A DNA stretch of 18,466 nt from Bauldia sp. (GCA_020442095.1 JAGRKY010000263.1:1-18466); one strand, 5' to 3'. Counted from the first letter of the stretch, positions 7,170-15,710 are shown. Notes: generated by a model not told the origin, from the sequence alone. Made by a program: numbers and translations.

Positions 7170-8158
7170 GCCGCAAAGAGACTATCGCCGATCTCGGCAT
7201 CCGCGCGATCTTCATGGCGGTGATCTACATCATCTTCGCCAGCATGCTGCCCTCCTACCACACCGTCGCCGGCATCGGCGCCCTGCTCGACGGTGCGGTG
7301 CTGATCGGCCTCGTCGCTGTCGGCATCGGCGTCACGATGCTGGCCGGCGAGTTCGACCTGTCGGTCGGTTCGCTTGCGGCAGTGATCGGCGTGCTGGCGG
7401 TCAACCTCATCATCACCGGCATGAGCATCGCCCCGGCAGTGCTTATCGCCGTCGCGGCTGGCGGCGTGTTCGGCGGGCTCCAGGGTCTGGTCATCGCCGT
7501 GACCGGCATCAATTCGCTGGTCTTCACCATCGGCACGCTGATCGGCCTGCGCGGCTTCGCCCTGATCATCAGCGGCGAGAACAGCGTGACGATCCCGATC
7601 CCGCGCCTCGTCGAAACGGACTTCTTCGCGATCAAGATCCTCGGCATCCTCACGCCGCTGTCGATCATCATGTTCGCCGTCTTCATCCTCGTCGGCCTGT
7701 TCCTCAGCTACACCGTCTGGGGCCGTGAGATTTACGCGATCGGCGGCGGCCGCGCGGAGGCCCGGGCCGCCGGTGTCTCGATCGTCCGGCCGATGGTCAT
7801 CGCCTTCGCGCTCTCCGGCACGCTGGCCGGCCTCGGCGGCGCCCTGCTGTCGGTTCGTCTCGGCAGCGCGACCCCGCTCGGCTTCGACACCCTGCTGCTC
7901 TCCGCCGTGACGGCCTGCCTGATGGGCGGCATCGCGCTCGAAGGCGGACGAGGAACCGTGTTCGGCATCTTCATCGGTCTGCTCACGATGCGCTTCCTTG
8001 TCGGCGGCGTGTCGAGCATCGGCGCACCCTACTGGCTGCAGAGCCTCGCGATCGGCGCTCTGCTGATCTTCGCCATCGTCATCCAGATGGGCCTCAAACT
8101 TCATCGCCGGCATCGTTCGCGGCCGCGGCCACGGACGCTGTCCGCTCAGCCGGGCTGA
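7166..8158 (+). CDS. Sugar ABC transporter permease 2 (RbsC-like)
   Basis: This 330-residue BPD_transp_2 permease is the partner of permease 1. It keeps the conserved loop GEFDLSVGS (61-69, Asp64) and the C-terminal LMGGIALEGGRGT motif. Multiple hydrophobic segments start at about residue 13. The ATG lies within the stop of the preceding gene (ATGA), with AGAGGAGG (7153-7160) five bases upstream, so it may also be translated more strongly than permease 1. The C-terminus is short and basic (KLHRRHRSRPRPR). The next gene starts 11 bases downstream. Confidence 0.94.
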   Translation: MSRKETIADLGIRAIFMAVIYIIFASMLPSYHTVAGIGALLDGAVLIGLVAVGIGVTMLAGEFDLSVGSLAAVIGVLAVNLIITGMSIAPAVLIAVAAGGVFGGLQGLVIAVTGINSLVFTIGTLIGLRGFALIISGENSVTIPIPRLVETDFFAIKILGILTPLSIIMFAVFILVGLFLSYTVWGREIYAIGGGRAEARAAGVSIVRPMVIAFALSGTLAGLGGALLSVRLGSATPLGFDTLLLSAVTACLMGGIALEGGRGTVFGIFIGLLTMRFLVGGVSSIGAPYWLQSLAIGALLIFAIVIQMGLKLHRRHRSRPRPRTLSAQPG

Positions 8159-8169
8159 CGGAGAGTCCG

Positions 8170-8943
8170 ATGTTCGACTTCACGGGACGAAACGGCATCG
8201 TCACCGGAGCCGGCAGCGGCATCGGCAAGGCGACCACCCTCGAACTGGCGCGCGCCGGTGGCACGGTTCTCGCCGTTGGCCGCCGCCGCGAGGCCCTCGA
8301 TGAGGTGGTGGCGGAGGCGGCCGCTTTCGACGGCAGGGTCGTGCCCCATGTTGCCGATGTCACCGTCGAGGCGGACGTCCGCGGCTATGTCGAGAGGGCG
8401 GAATCCGAGCTTGGCCCGGTCACCTTCTTCTTCAACAACGCCGGCGTCGGCGGCGCCCACAAAAGCGTCATCGACACGACGATGGACGAGCTCGATCACT
8501 GCATGGCGGTGAATTTCCGGGCCTGCTTCATGGGGATGAAATACGTCCTGCCGGCGATGAAGCGCGCCGGCGGTGGCCAGGTCGTCAACAACGGCTCGCT
8601 GCTTTCCTTCAAGGGCGCGGTCAATCGCTCCGATTACACCGCCTCGAAGCACGCGATCCTCGGCGTCACCAAATGCGCCGCCTCCGAATGCGCCCGCGAC
8701 AACATCCAGGTGAACATCGTCTGCGCCGGTCCGATCGACACGCCGCTCCAGAAGCTGTCGGAACAGCTCGTCAACCCCGCGGACCCCGAATACGAGCGTC
8801 GCCGCTATGACGAGGCGATCCCCATGGGCCGCTACGGGACACCGAAGGAAATCGCCGACACGGTGCTGTTTCTGCTCTCCGGGATGGTCCCGTATCTCAC
8901 GGGAACCGAGGTCACCGTCGACGGCGGCTTCTTCTCCGGTTGA
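8170..8943 (+). CDS. SDR family oxidoreductase
   Basis: This classical 257-residue short-chain dehydrogenase has TGAGSGIG (12-19), NNAGVGG, NNGSLLS with the catalytic Ser, YTASK with Tyr156 and Lys160, and a C-terminal VDGGFFSG. The second strand ends VLAVGRRRE with arginines instead of an Asp, which suggests NADP(H) rather than NAD, unlike several other SDRs in the window. GGAGAG ends four bases before the ATG. It lies 11 bases behind the permease gene and 24 bases before the zinc-type dehydrogenase gene, so it is an operon member and probably acts on the imported compound or its product. Substrate unknown. Confidence 0.93.
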   Translation: MFDFTGRNGIVTGAGSGIGKATTLELARAGGTVLAVGRRREALDEVVAEAAAFDGRVVPHVADVTVEADVRGYVERAESELGPVTFFFNNAGVGGAHKSVIDTTMDELDHCMAVNFRACFMGMKYVLPAMKRAGGGQVVNNGSLLSFKGAVNRSDYTASKHAILGVTKCAASECARDNIQVNIVCAGPIDTPLQKLSEQLVNPADPEYERRRYDEAIPMGRYGTPKEIADTVLFLLSGMVPYLTGTEVTVDGGFFSG

Positions 8944-8967
8944 CATCTGCAGGAAGGGAGGGTCGAC

Positions 8968-10044
8968 ATGCGCGCAGTCCGTTTCCATGACCGCAAGGAT
9001 CTTCGTCTCGACGACGTCGCGCCGCCCGGCGCGCTCGAGCCCGATGACGTGCTGGTCAAGCCCTTCCTGTGCGGGATTTGCGGCAGCGACCTCCACGAAT
9101 ATCTCCACGGACCGATCTCCTCGACGCGCGAGCCGCACCCCTTCACCGGAGCATCCATGCCGCAGATCCTCGGCCATGAATTCTCCGGCCGGGTCGAGGC
9201 CGTCGGATCGGACGTCACCCACCTTTCGGTAGGCGATCGCGTCTCGATCCAGCCGCAGATGGCGCCCGCCGACGAATATTACGGCAAGCGGCGCCTCTAT
9301 CAGCTCAGCCCGCAGGTCGGCGTCGTCGGCCTCAGCTGGTGGTGGGGCGGCATGGCCGAACTCGCGATCGTCAAGGACTACAGCGCCTTCCGGGTCCCCG
9401 ACGAGGTCACCGACATCCAGGCGGCCCTCGTCGAGCCGGCGGCCGTCGCCGTCCATGCCATCGACCGCGCGGCGGTCAAGCCGGGATCGAGCGTGCTGAT
9501 CTCCGGTTTCGGCCCGATCGGCGCCCTTTGCGGCCTCGCCGCGAGAGCAGCCGGCGCCGCCACCATCATCGTCACCGAGACCAACCAGAAACGGCTGGAC
9601 GCGGCGGCCGCGCTTCTGCCGGGCGCCGTCATGGTCAACCCGAAGCGCGACAATCTCGCCGATGTCGTCCGCGCCGTGACCGAAGAGGGCATTGGCGTCG
9701 ACGCGGCGATCGAATGCGCCGGCGTCGGCCCGGCGCTCAATGCCTGCGTCGCCGCGGTTCGCCGCCAGGGCACCGTCGTCCAGCTCGGACTTCAGACCAG
9801 CCCTGTCGAGGTCAATCTCCTCGACTGGGTCTTCAAGGACATCATCGTGCGCGGCAGCATCTGCTATCCGTCGGACAGCTGGCCGCGGGTGATGTCGCTG
9901 ATCGGCAGCGGCCTGTTCCCCGTCGAGAAGATCGTGACGAGCATCGTCGAGCTCGACGATGCGCTCCCGCTCGGATTCGAACGGCTCCTCGACCCGGACG
10001 GCGATGAACTGAAGGTCCTGCTTCGCATTTCCGCGAGCGACTGA
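8968..10044 (+). CDS. Medium-chain (zinc-type) alcohol dehydrogenase, butanediol/polyol dehydrogenase-like
   Basis: This 358-residue MDR-family enzyme would oxidise a secondary alcohol or polyol. It has the catalytic zinc site (GICGSD with Cys38, GHE with His70 and Glu71, LVEPAAV with Glu156) and the Rossmann motif GFGPIG (180-185), followed by VTETNQKR, whose acidic residue favours NAD. Closest by motif layout are the (R,R)-butanediol and sorbitol dehydrogenases. The structural-zinc lobe (about 95-125) has none of the four expected cysteines and contains an aromatic SWWWGG stretch instead. AAGGGAGG lies just upstream of the ATG. The gene is in the middle of the operon, 23 bases before the GMC gene. 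Exact substrate not determinable. Confidence 0.92.
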   Translation: MRAVRFHDRKDLRLDDVAPPGALEPDDVLVKPFLCGICGSDLHEYLHGPISSTREPHPFTGASMPQILGHEFSGRVEAVGSDVTHLSVGDRVSIQPQMAPADEYYGKRRLYQLSPQVGVVGLSWWWGGMAELAIVKDYSAFRVPDEVTDIQAALVEPAAVAVHAIDRAAVKPGSSVLISGFGPIGALCGLAARAAGAATIIVTETNQKRLDAAAALLPGAVMVNPKRDNLADVVRAVTEEGIGVDAAIECAGVGPALNACVAAVRRQGTVVQLGLQTSPVEVNLLDWVFKDIIVRGSICYPSDSWPRVMSLIGSGLFPVEKIVTSIVELDDALPLGFERLLDPDGDELKVLLRISASD

Positions 10045-10067
10045 AACCGACCTTTCTCGAAAGGAAG

Positions 10068-11678
10068 ATGAGTTTGAGCGGCGAAGAAGATATCTTCGAT
10101 TACATTGTCGTCGGAGCGGGCTCCGCGGGCTGTGTCGTGGCGGCCCGGCTTGCCGAGGCCGGACACAAGGTGTTGCTGCTCGAGGCCGGTGGCAACGACA
10201 CCAACCCGTGGATTCATATCCCCCTCGGCTACGCCAAGCTCTACGCCAACCCGAGCGTCAACTGGTGCTACGAGAGCGAACCGGAGCCGCATCTCAACAA
10301 TCGCCGCCTGTTCCAGCCGCGCGGCAAGGTGCTCGGCGGCACCGGCTCGATCAACGGCATGATCTACGTGCGCGGCCAGCGCGAGGATTTCGACGGCTGG
10401 CGCGACCTCGGCTGCGAAGGCTGGGGCTTCGACGACGTCCTGCCCTTCTTCAAGAAGGCCGAGCATCAGGAGCGCGGCGCGGACAAGTATCACGGCGTCG
10501 ACGGACCGCTCTGGGTCTCCGATCTGCCGAGCCGGCATGAACTCGCCGACGCCTTCATCGAAGCCTCGCACAAGCGTGGCGCACCGCTGAACGACGACTT
10601 CAACGGCGATTCCCAGGACGGCACCGGCTACGTCCAGGTGACGACGCGCAAGGCGCGCCGCTGGAGCACCGCCGCCGCCTATCTCCGTTCGCTCGGCCCC
10701 CTGCCCTCGCTCAAGGTGGTGACCCGCGCCCTCGCCCGGAAGATCACGGTCGAGGACGGCCGCGCGACCGGCATCGTCTACGAGGTCGGGGGTTCCGAGA
10801 AGACCGCCAGGGCGCGCAGGGAAGTCGTCCTTTGCGGCGGCGCCTACAACTCGCCCCAGCTCCTGCAGCTCTCCGGAATCGGCCCCGGCGATCTTCTCCA
10901 GTCGCTCGGCATCCCGGTCGTCGCCGACATGCCGGGCGTCGGCGCCGATCTCCAGGATCACTTCGGCGTCGGCCTCGAATACCGCTGCACCAAGCCGGTG
11001 ACGGTCAACGACCTCGCCAACAACCTGTTCAAGCGGACGGCCGCCATGGCCCAGTACCTGCTCTTCAAGACAGGCCCGATGGCGAGCAACGGCAACTATG
11101 CCAACGTCTTCGTCCGCACCGACCCGGCCATGGACCGGGTCGACATGATGATCACCCTGATGGCCTGGTGCACCGGCGAGGATCTCTCGCCGCGGCCGTT
11201 CTCCGGCTTCACCGTCCTCGCCGAGCACATCCGGCCCGATTCCCGCGGCTCCGTCCGCCTCAAGAGCCCCGACCCGCGGGCTGCGCCGGCGATCCTCTTC
11301 AACTTCTTTGAAAGCGAAGCTGATCACAAGGCGATGGTCGCGGCGCTGAAGGTATGCCGCGAGCTGGCCGAAATCGAACCGCTCAAGTCCTATGTCGCGG
11401 CTGAGATATCGCCTGGCCCGGACTGCCGGACCGACGACGACCTCATGGCCCATTGCCGGCAGAACGGCCTGTCGCTCCTCCACGCGGCGGGCTCTTGCCG
11501 GATGGGTGTCGACGACGGGGCGGTCGTCGATCCCCGGCTGCGTGTCCGCGGCGTCGGCAGCCTCCGTGTCGTCGATGCCTCGATCATGCCGACCGTCGTC
11601 TCCGGCAACACCAATGCCGCAACCATCATGATCGGCGAAAAGGGAGCCGACCTGATCCTTCAGGACGCCCGCGCCTGA
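10068..11678 (+). CDS. GMC family FAD-dependent oxidoreductase (choline dehydrogenase-like)
   Basis: This 536-residue glucose-methanol-choline flavoprotein oxidises an alcohol group and passes electrons to an acceptor. It has an N-terminal GAGSAG (16-21) with Glu39 closing the ADP-binding fold, RGKVLGGTGSINGMIYVRG (GMC signature 1), GGAYNSPQLLQLSGIG (signature 2), and a C-terminal LLHAAGSCRMG with active-site His472 plus SGNTNAATIMIGE, whose Asn514 or Asn516 completes the His/Asn pair. There is no signal peptide, so it is probably cytoplasmic. AAAGGA ends only two bases before the ATG. An in-frame TTG at 10074 with an 8-base spacer would shorten the protein by two residues. GMC enzymes next to isomerase-fold proteins occur in known sugar and C-glycoside oxidation clusters; the function here is inferred. 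Confidence 0.93.
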   Translation: MSLSGEEDIFDYIVVGAGSAGCVVAARLAEAGHKVLLLEAGGNDTNPWIHIPLGYAKLYANPSVNWCYESEPEPHLNNRRLFQPRGKVLGGTGSINGMIYVRGQREDFDGWRDLGCEGWGFDDVLPFFKKAEHQERGADKYHGVDGPLWVSDLPSRHELADAFIEASHKRGAPLNDDFNGDSQDGTGYVQVTTRKARRWSTAAAYLRSLGPLPSLKVVTRALARKITVEDGRATGIVYEVGGSEKTARARREVVLCGGAYNSPQLLQLSGIGPGDLLQSLGIPVVADMPGVGADLQDHFGVGLEYRCTKPVTVNDLANNLFKRTAAMAQYLLFKTGPMASNGNYANVFVRTDPAMDRVDMMITLMAWCTGEDLSPRPFSGFTVLAEHIRPDSRGSVRLKSPDPRAAPAILFNFFESEADHKAMVAALKVCRELAEIEPLKSYVAAEISPGPDCRTDDDLMAHCRQNGLSLLHAAGSCRMGVDDGAVVDPRLRVRGVGSLRVVDASIMPTVVSGNTNAATIMIGEKGADLILQDARA

Positions 11679-11797
11679 TCCCGTCCTCGGGATCATCGGC
11701 CAGCGACGGGAGGTTGACGAACCGGCGGAGCGGCGGAAACTGACGGGAAGAATCCGCCGGAAAGGCGGTGGTCTGGGCGAATGTCCGGGAGGAACAG

Positions 11798-12670
11798 ATG
11801 GCGCGTCCGGTGGAACTTGTCGCAAGTTACTGGTCGATCTCCGGCGACTGCTATGCCGCCGGTCCGAGCGAGGTCAGCCCCTTCGACTTCCGCGACCGGA
11901 TCGAGGCCGCGGCGAAGGTGGGCTTCCAGGGCGTCGGCCTCGTCCACGAGGACATCCAGGCGGTCTCCCGCCTCATCGGCTACGACGCCATGAAGAGCAT
12001 CCTCGACGACAACGGCATGAAATACGTCGAGGTCGAAGTGCTGTTCGACTGGTTTGGGGATGGCGATGCGCGCCGTCGCTCGGATGTGGTCCGGACCGAT
12101 CTGCTCGATGCCGCCGGGCGGCTCGGTGCCCGCCACATCAAGATCGTCGGCGGGATCGTCGAGACCGGCGACACCTCCCCGCCTTCTGACCGGATGATGG
12201 CCGACTTCCGCGAGCTCTGCGATCAGGCGGCCGGCGTCGGCACCAGCGTCGTCGTCGAGCTCCTTCCCTTCAGCAACCTCGTCACGCCGGAACAGGGCCT
12301 GGCGCTCGTCAGGGGCGCCGGCGCGAAGAATGGCGGCCTGATGATCGACGTCTGGCACATGGCCCGCGCCGGAATCGGCAACGACCGCATCCGCGCGCTG
12401 CCGAAGGACGTCGTCACCGGCGTCGAGATCGATGATGCGCGTGCCGAGGTGGAACTGCCGCTCTATCACGACACCGTCCACAATCGCGAACTCCCCGGCG
12501 AAGGCGACCTCGATATCCGCGGCTTCCTGGAGGCGGTTCGCGACCTCGGCTATGACGGCCCCTACGGCGTCGAGATCCTGTCGCGCGCGCACCGCGTCCG
12601 GCCGCTCGCCGAACAGGCGCGGCTTTCCTACGAGACGTCGATGAAGCAGTTCGAGATGCTCGGCCGATGA
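11798..12670 (+). CDS. Sugar phosphate isomerase/epimerase (xylose isomerase-like TIM barrel), copy 1
   Basis: This 290-residue AP-endonuclease-2/xylose-isomerase-like TIM-barrel protein belongs to a family of metal-dependent isomerases, epimerases, dehydratases and lyases acting on sugars and inositols. Visible ligands are Glu154 (VVELLPFSN), Asp184 with His187 (IDVWHMAR) and Glu259 (GVEILSR); HNRELPGEGDLD is the usual substrate loop. At the position where tagatose/psicose 3-epimerases have the fourth ligand His, this protein has Glu (GVEIDDA). GGGAGG (11787-11792) five bases before the ATG fixes the start; a GTG at 11768 is unsupported. It begins 119 bases after the GMC gene and lies in tandem with a collinear paralog. 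Despite the family name there is no kinase nearby, so the substrate may be unphosphorylated. Confidence 0.9.
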   Translation: MARPVELVASYWSISGDCYAAGPSEVSPFDFRDRIEAAAKVGFQGVGLVHEDIQAVSRLIGYDAMKSILDDNGMKYVEVEVLFDWFGDGDARRRSDVVRTDLLDAAGRLGARHIKIVGGIVETGDTSPPSDRMMADFRELCDQAAGVGTSVVVELLPFSNLVTPEQGLALVRGAGAKNGGLMIDVWHMARAGIGNDRIRALPKDVVTGVEIDDARAEVELPLYHDTVHNRELPGEGDLDIRGFLEAVRDLGYDGPYGVEILSRAHRVRPLAEQARLSYETSMKQFEMLGR

Positions 12671-12795
12671 CGTATCGCGCCACCACGCCCACGATATCCA
12701 AAGCGGACACATAGGGTCTCGACGGGAATGACGTCCTTGGCGCATGTCGGGATCAGACAAGAGGCGGAGCCACCGTCGTCACGGGGGAGGAGCTC

Positions 12796-13665
12796 ATGAA
12801 ACGTCCCGTAGAACTCATTGCCAGCTACTGGTCGATCGCCGGCGATTGCTACGCGAGCGGACCGACCGAGATCAGCCCCTTCGATTTCCGCGACCGTGTC
12901 GAGACCGCCCGCAAGGTCGGCTTCCGCGGCATGGGCTTCGTCCACGCCGACCTGGTGTCCGTCTCCGACCGCATCGGCTACGCGGAGATGAAGGCGATCC
13001 TCGACGACAACGACATGAAATACGTCGAGGTCGAGATCATCTCCGACTGGTTCTGCGACGGCGAAAAGCGGAAGGCCTCGGACGTCGTTCGCGCCGACCT
13101 GCTGCGCGCCGCCGAGGGACTCGGCGCCTGGCACATCAAGGTCGGCGGCGACTATGACGACAACGGGAACGTCGACTGGCCGATGGACAGGATGATCGCC
13201 GACTTCCGCCAGCTTTGCGAAGACGCAGCGAATGCCGGCACCCGGATCGCTCTCGAGCTGATGCCATTCAGCAACCTGCGAACTCCCGAGCAGGGTACGG
13301 AGCTGGTCCAGGGTGCCGGCGCGAAGAATGGCGGCATCATGCTCGACATCTGGCACATGGCCCGCGGCAACATCGACAACGACCGCATCCGCCGCATGCC
13401 GAAGGAAGTCGTCACCTGGGTCGAGCTCGACGATGCGCGGCCGGAAATCGAGCTCCCGCTCTACATCGACACGATCCATAACCGGGAGCTGCCCGGCGAG
13501 GGATCGCTCGACATAGTCGGCTTTCTCCAGGCGGTGGACGACCTCGGCTACGAGGGTCCCTTCGGCGTCGAGATCCTGTCGCGCGTGCACCGCAAGCTGC
13601 CGCTGCTCGAGCAGGTCCAGAGGGTCTACGACACGACGATGGCCCAGTTCACCGCGCGCGGCTGA
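12796..13665 (+). CDS. Sugar phosphate isomerase/epimerase (xylose isomerase-like TIM barrel), copy 2
   Basis: This 289-residue paralog of the preceding gene aligns over its whole length with no internal gap near the active site, and well over half of the residues are identical by eye. Ligand positions are the same: Glu154, Asp184, His187, Glu259, with Glu210 (WVELDDA) replacing the usual His. The copies differ most at about residues 113-127, next to a predicted active-site loop, and at the C-terminus, which suggests a different substrate or a heteromeric pair. GGGGGAGGAG (12783-12792) is one of the strongest ribosome sites here. The gap to copy 1 is 125 bases with nothing recognisable. It ends 12 bases from a convergent SDR gene with no visible terminator. 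Confidence 0.9.
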   Translation: MKRPVELIASYWSIAGDCYASGPTEISPFDFRDRVETARKVGFRGMGFVHADLVSVSDRIGYAEMKAILDDNDMKYVEVEIISDWFCDGEKRKASDVVRADLLRAAEGLGAWHIKVGGDYDDNGNVDWPMDRMIADFRQLCEDAANAGTRIALELMPFSNLRTPEQGTELVQGAGAKNGGIMLDIWHMARGNIDNDRIRRMPKEVVTWVELDDARPEIELPLYIDTIHNRELPGEGSLDIVGFLQAVDDLGYEGPFGVEILSRVHRKLPLLEQVQRVYDTTMAQFTARG

Positions 13666-13677
13666 AGCCCGGCGTCA

Positions 13678-14406
13678 CTACTGGGCGAGGATTCCGCCGT
13701 CGACCGGCAGCTCGATTCCCGTCACGTATGAGGAATCGTCGCTGGCGAGGAACAGCGCGCCGAAGGCGACCTCCCTTGCCTGGCCGAGCCTGCCGAGCGG
13801 CGTGCCTTCGACCAGCGAGTCGGTGATCGCCTTGTCCTGCGCCTCGATCAGCGGCGTCCAGATGATGCCGGGATGGATGGAGTTCGCCCGGATATTGTCC
13901 TTGGCATAGGTGATGGCGGCATTCTTGGTCATCGTCCGCACCGCCCCCTTCGCCGCCTGATACGGCGCGACGCCCGAGGCGCCGACCACGCCCCAGATCG
14001 ACGAGACGTTGATGATCGAGCCGCTCTTCCGCGCCATCATCGCCGGCACCACCGCGCGCATCCCGTAGAAGACGCCGCTCTGGTTGACGGAGATCACCTT
14101 GTTCCAGTCGTCGAGGCTGGTTTCGTGGATCGGGTCGTAGCAGTAGACGATGCCGGCATTGTTCACCAGGACGTCGATCCGGCCATGCTTGGCAAGCACC
14201 GCCGAGACGACGCGCTCCCAGTCTTCCGGCTTGGAGACGTCGAGAAGGTCGAAATCGACACCCTTCGGCAGCGCGCCGGCCGCCGGCTCCTTCATGTCCG
14301 TCGCGACGACGGTCGCGCCTTCCTCGGTGAAGAGTTGCGTGATCGCGAGGCCGATGCCCTGCGTTGCCCCGGTCACCAGCGCGACCTTACCCTTCAAGCG
14401 ATCCAT
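13678..14406 (-). CDS. SDR family oxidoreductase (NAD-type)
   Basis: This classical 242-residue short-chain dehydrogenase has TGATQGIG (12-19), an Asp after the second strand (VVATDMKE, typical of NAD use), NNAGIVY, INVSSIWG with the catalytic Ser, YQAAK with Tyr149 and Lys153, and a C-terminal VDGGILAQ. GGGAGG lies five bases before the ATG. It lies 45 bases downstream of the Gfo/Idh/MocA gene on the same strand, so the two probably form a transcription unit opposed to the main operon. Motif layout resembles cyclopentanol and 3-oxoacyl-type dehydrogenases, but no substrate can be assigned. The convergent neighbour ends only 12 bases away. Confidence 0.93.
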   Translation of the reverse strand: MDRLKGKVALVTGATQGIGLAITQLFTEEGATVVATDMKEPAAGALPKGVDFDLLDVSKPEDWERVVSAVLAKHGRIDVLVNNAGIVYCYDPIHETSLDDWNKVISVNQSGVFYGMRAVVPAMMARKSGSIINVSSIWGVVGASGVAPYQAAKGAVRTMTKNAAITYAKDNIRANSIHPGIIWTPLIEAQDKAITDSLVEGTPLGRLGQAREVAFGALFLASDDSSYVTGIELPVDGGILAQ

Positions 14407-14451
14407 CCCGACCTCCCTGTGATTCCGTTTGTGCGCATTATCGCGCGCTGC

Positions 14452-15585
14452 CTAGATCGATGCGACCTCTACCCACGAATGCCGCCGCGACGATTCCTTC
14501 ACGGCATCGACCGTCTGCTGGACCGCGAAGGCCTCGGCGAAGTCCGGATAGGCCTTGCCGCGCCCGCACCAGGCATCGATCAGTTCGGCGACCTCGATCA
14601 CCTTGAGATCGTTGAACCCGATATGGTGGCCGGCGGCCGGGCAGAAATTTCCATAGGGCGGATGCTCCGGTCCGGTCTCGATCCTGGCGAACCCGTCGCG
14701 GCCGCGCGGCGACCGGGCCGAATAGACATGAAGCTCGTTCATTCGCTCCTGGCTGAAGGCGATCGCCCCGTCCGTGCCGACCACCTCGAAGGCGAGTTGC
14801 ATCTTCCGCCCGGTCGAGGCCCAGTCCGCTTCGATGGTTCCCTTCACCCCGTTGGCGAAGCGGGCGAGGAACACCGCACGGTCGTCGACCTCGACCGGCC
14901 GCTGCTCGCTGGCGCCTGGCGCGACCGGACGATTGGGATGGAGCGTCACGGTCTCGCCGAGCACCGCCTCGATCGGCCCGAGGAGGTAGCGCGCGATCGA
15001 GGTGATGTGGCTGCCGATATCGGAGAGCGCGCCTCCGCCGGCCGGGTCGGTCCGGAACGAATGAGCCGCCAGCGGATCGGACATGTAGTTCTCTGCATGG
15101 ATGCCGCGGAAGGCGGTCAGCGTACCGATCTCGCCGCCTTCGATCATCTCGCGAGCGAGCTTGATCATCGGATTGCGCAGGAAGTTGAAGCCGACCATGG
15201 TGCAGGCGTTCTTTGCCTCGGCGGCGTCGCGCATCGTCCTGGCCGTCGCCGTGTCGACGGAGAGCGGCTTCTCGCAATAGACCGTCTTGCCGTTTCCGAG
15301 CGCCCTGATCGCCATCTCGGCATGAAGGCTGTTCGGCGCGGTGATTGCGACGATGTCGATGTCGGGATCGTCGGTCAGTTGCCGCCAGTCGCCGGTCGAC
15401 CGGGCAAAGCCCAGCGCCGCGGCCGATGCCGCGGCGGCTTCCTCGTTGACGTCGGCCAGCAGAGCCAGTTCCGGTATCGCCGGCAGGTCGAACAGACCTG
15501 GCGCCGACCGGAAGGCATTCGCGTGGCACTTGCCCATGAAGCCGGCCCCGATGAGACCGACTCTTGCCCTCGGCTTTTCCCCCAT
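14452..15585 (-). CDS. Gfo/Idh/MocA family oxidoreductase
   Basis: This 377-residue enzyme belongs to the glucose-fructose oxidoreductase/inositol dehydrogenase family; members oxidise or reduce sugar, inositol or glycoside hydroxyls, often at C3 or C1, with NAD(P). It has the Rossmann motif GAGFMG (13-18), CEKPLS with catalytic Lys106, and SDIGSHITSIARYLLG with Asp189 and His193, so the Lys-Asp-His set is intact. An Asp after the second strand (LLADVNEE) favours NAD. The ribosome site is AAAAAGG before the ATG, and the frame is closed by an upstream TGA, which supports this start. First gene of the minus-strand pair. Paired with isomerase-fold proteins it recalls LgdA of levoglucosan degradation; that role is only a hypothesis. 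Confidence 0.93.
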   Translation of the reverse strand: MGEKPRARVGLIGAGFMGKCHANAFRSAPGLFDLPAIPELALLADVNEEAAAASAAALGFARSTGDWRQLTDDPDIDIVAITAPNSLHAEMAIRALGNGKTVYCEKPLSVDTATARTMRDAAEAKNACTMVGFNFLRNPMIKLAREMIEGGEIGTLTAFRGIHAENYMSDPLAAHSFRTDPAGGGALSDIGSHITSIARYLLGPIEAVLGETVTLHPNRPVAPGASEQRPVEVDDRAVFLARFANGVKGTIEADWASTGRKMQLAFEVVGTDGAIAFSQERMNELHVYSARSPRGRDGFARIETGPEHPPYGNFCPAAGHHIGFNDLKVIEVAELIDAWCGRGKAYPDFAEAFAVQQTVDAVKESSRRHSWVEVASI

Positions 15586-15710
15586 GTCGCCTTTTTCTTT
15601 CTTGGTCGTTTCCGATCGATGATGGCGTCGTGATCAGGCCGGATTCAACGGCCAGTTCATCCATTTCAGACATTGCGCCTCCGGGCCCGGCACACCCCGG
15701 CGGGAGGAAC

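Noticed and set aside
4531..8113. Very long minus-strand open frames (4531-6138 and 6395-8113) opposite the transporter genes
   Set aside because: They are antisense to complete ABC genes, have Asp/Glu/Arg/Gly-rich low-complexity translations and no family motif; this is usual in DNA with strong third-position G/C bias.
11754..11768. CCGCC/GGCGG hairpin before the first TIM-barrel gene, considered as a terminator or attenuator
   Set aside because: Only five pairs, no T-run, and such matches are common in this GC-rich DNA.
9864..11825. 653-codon minus-strand frame opposite the GMC gene
   Set aside because: Antisense to a gene with all GMC motifs; its translation shows no recognisable domain.
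12671..12795. 125-base gap between the TIM-barrel paralogs, checked for a small gene, promoter or recombination remnant
   Set aside because: No ribosome-site-backed small frame, promoter or repeat was found apart from the strong ribosome site of the second copy.
14438..15673. Minus-strand frame starting at ATG 15673 behind GGAGG, running through the Gfo/Idh/MocA gene
   Set aside because: After about 30 codons it becomes an Arg/Gly-rich shadow of the real gene; only the upstream peptide might be translated, and nothing supports that beyond the ribosome-like site.
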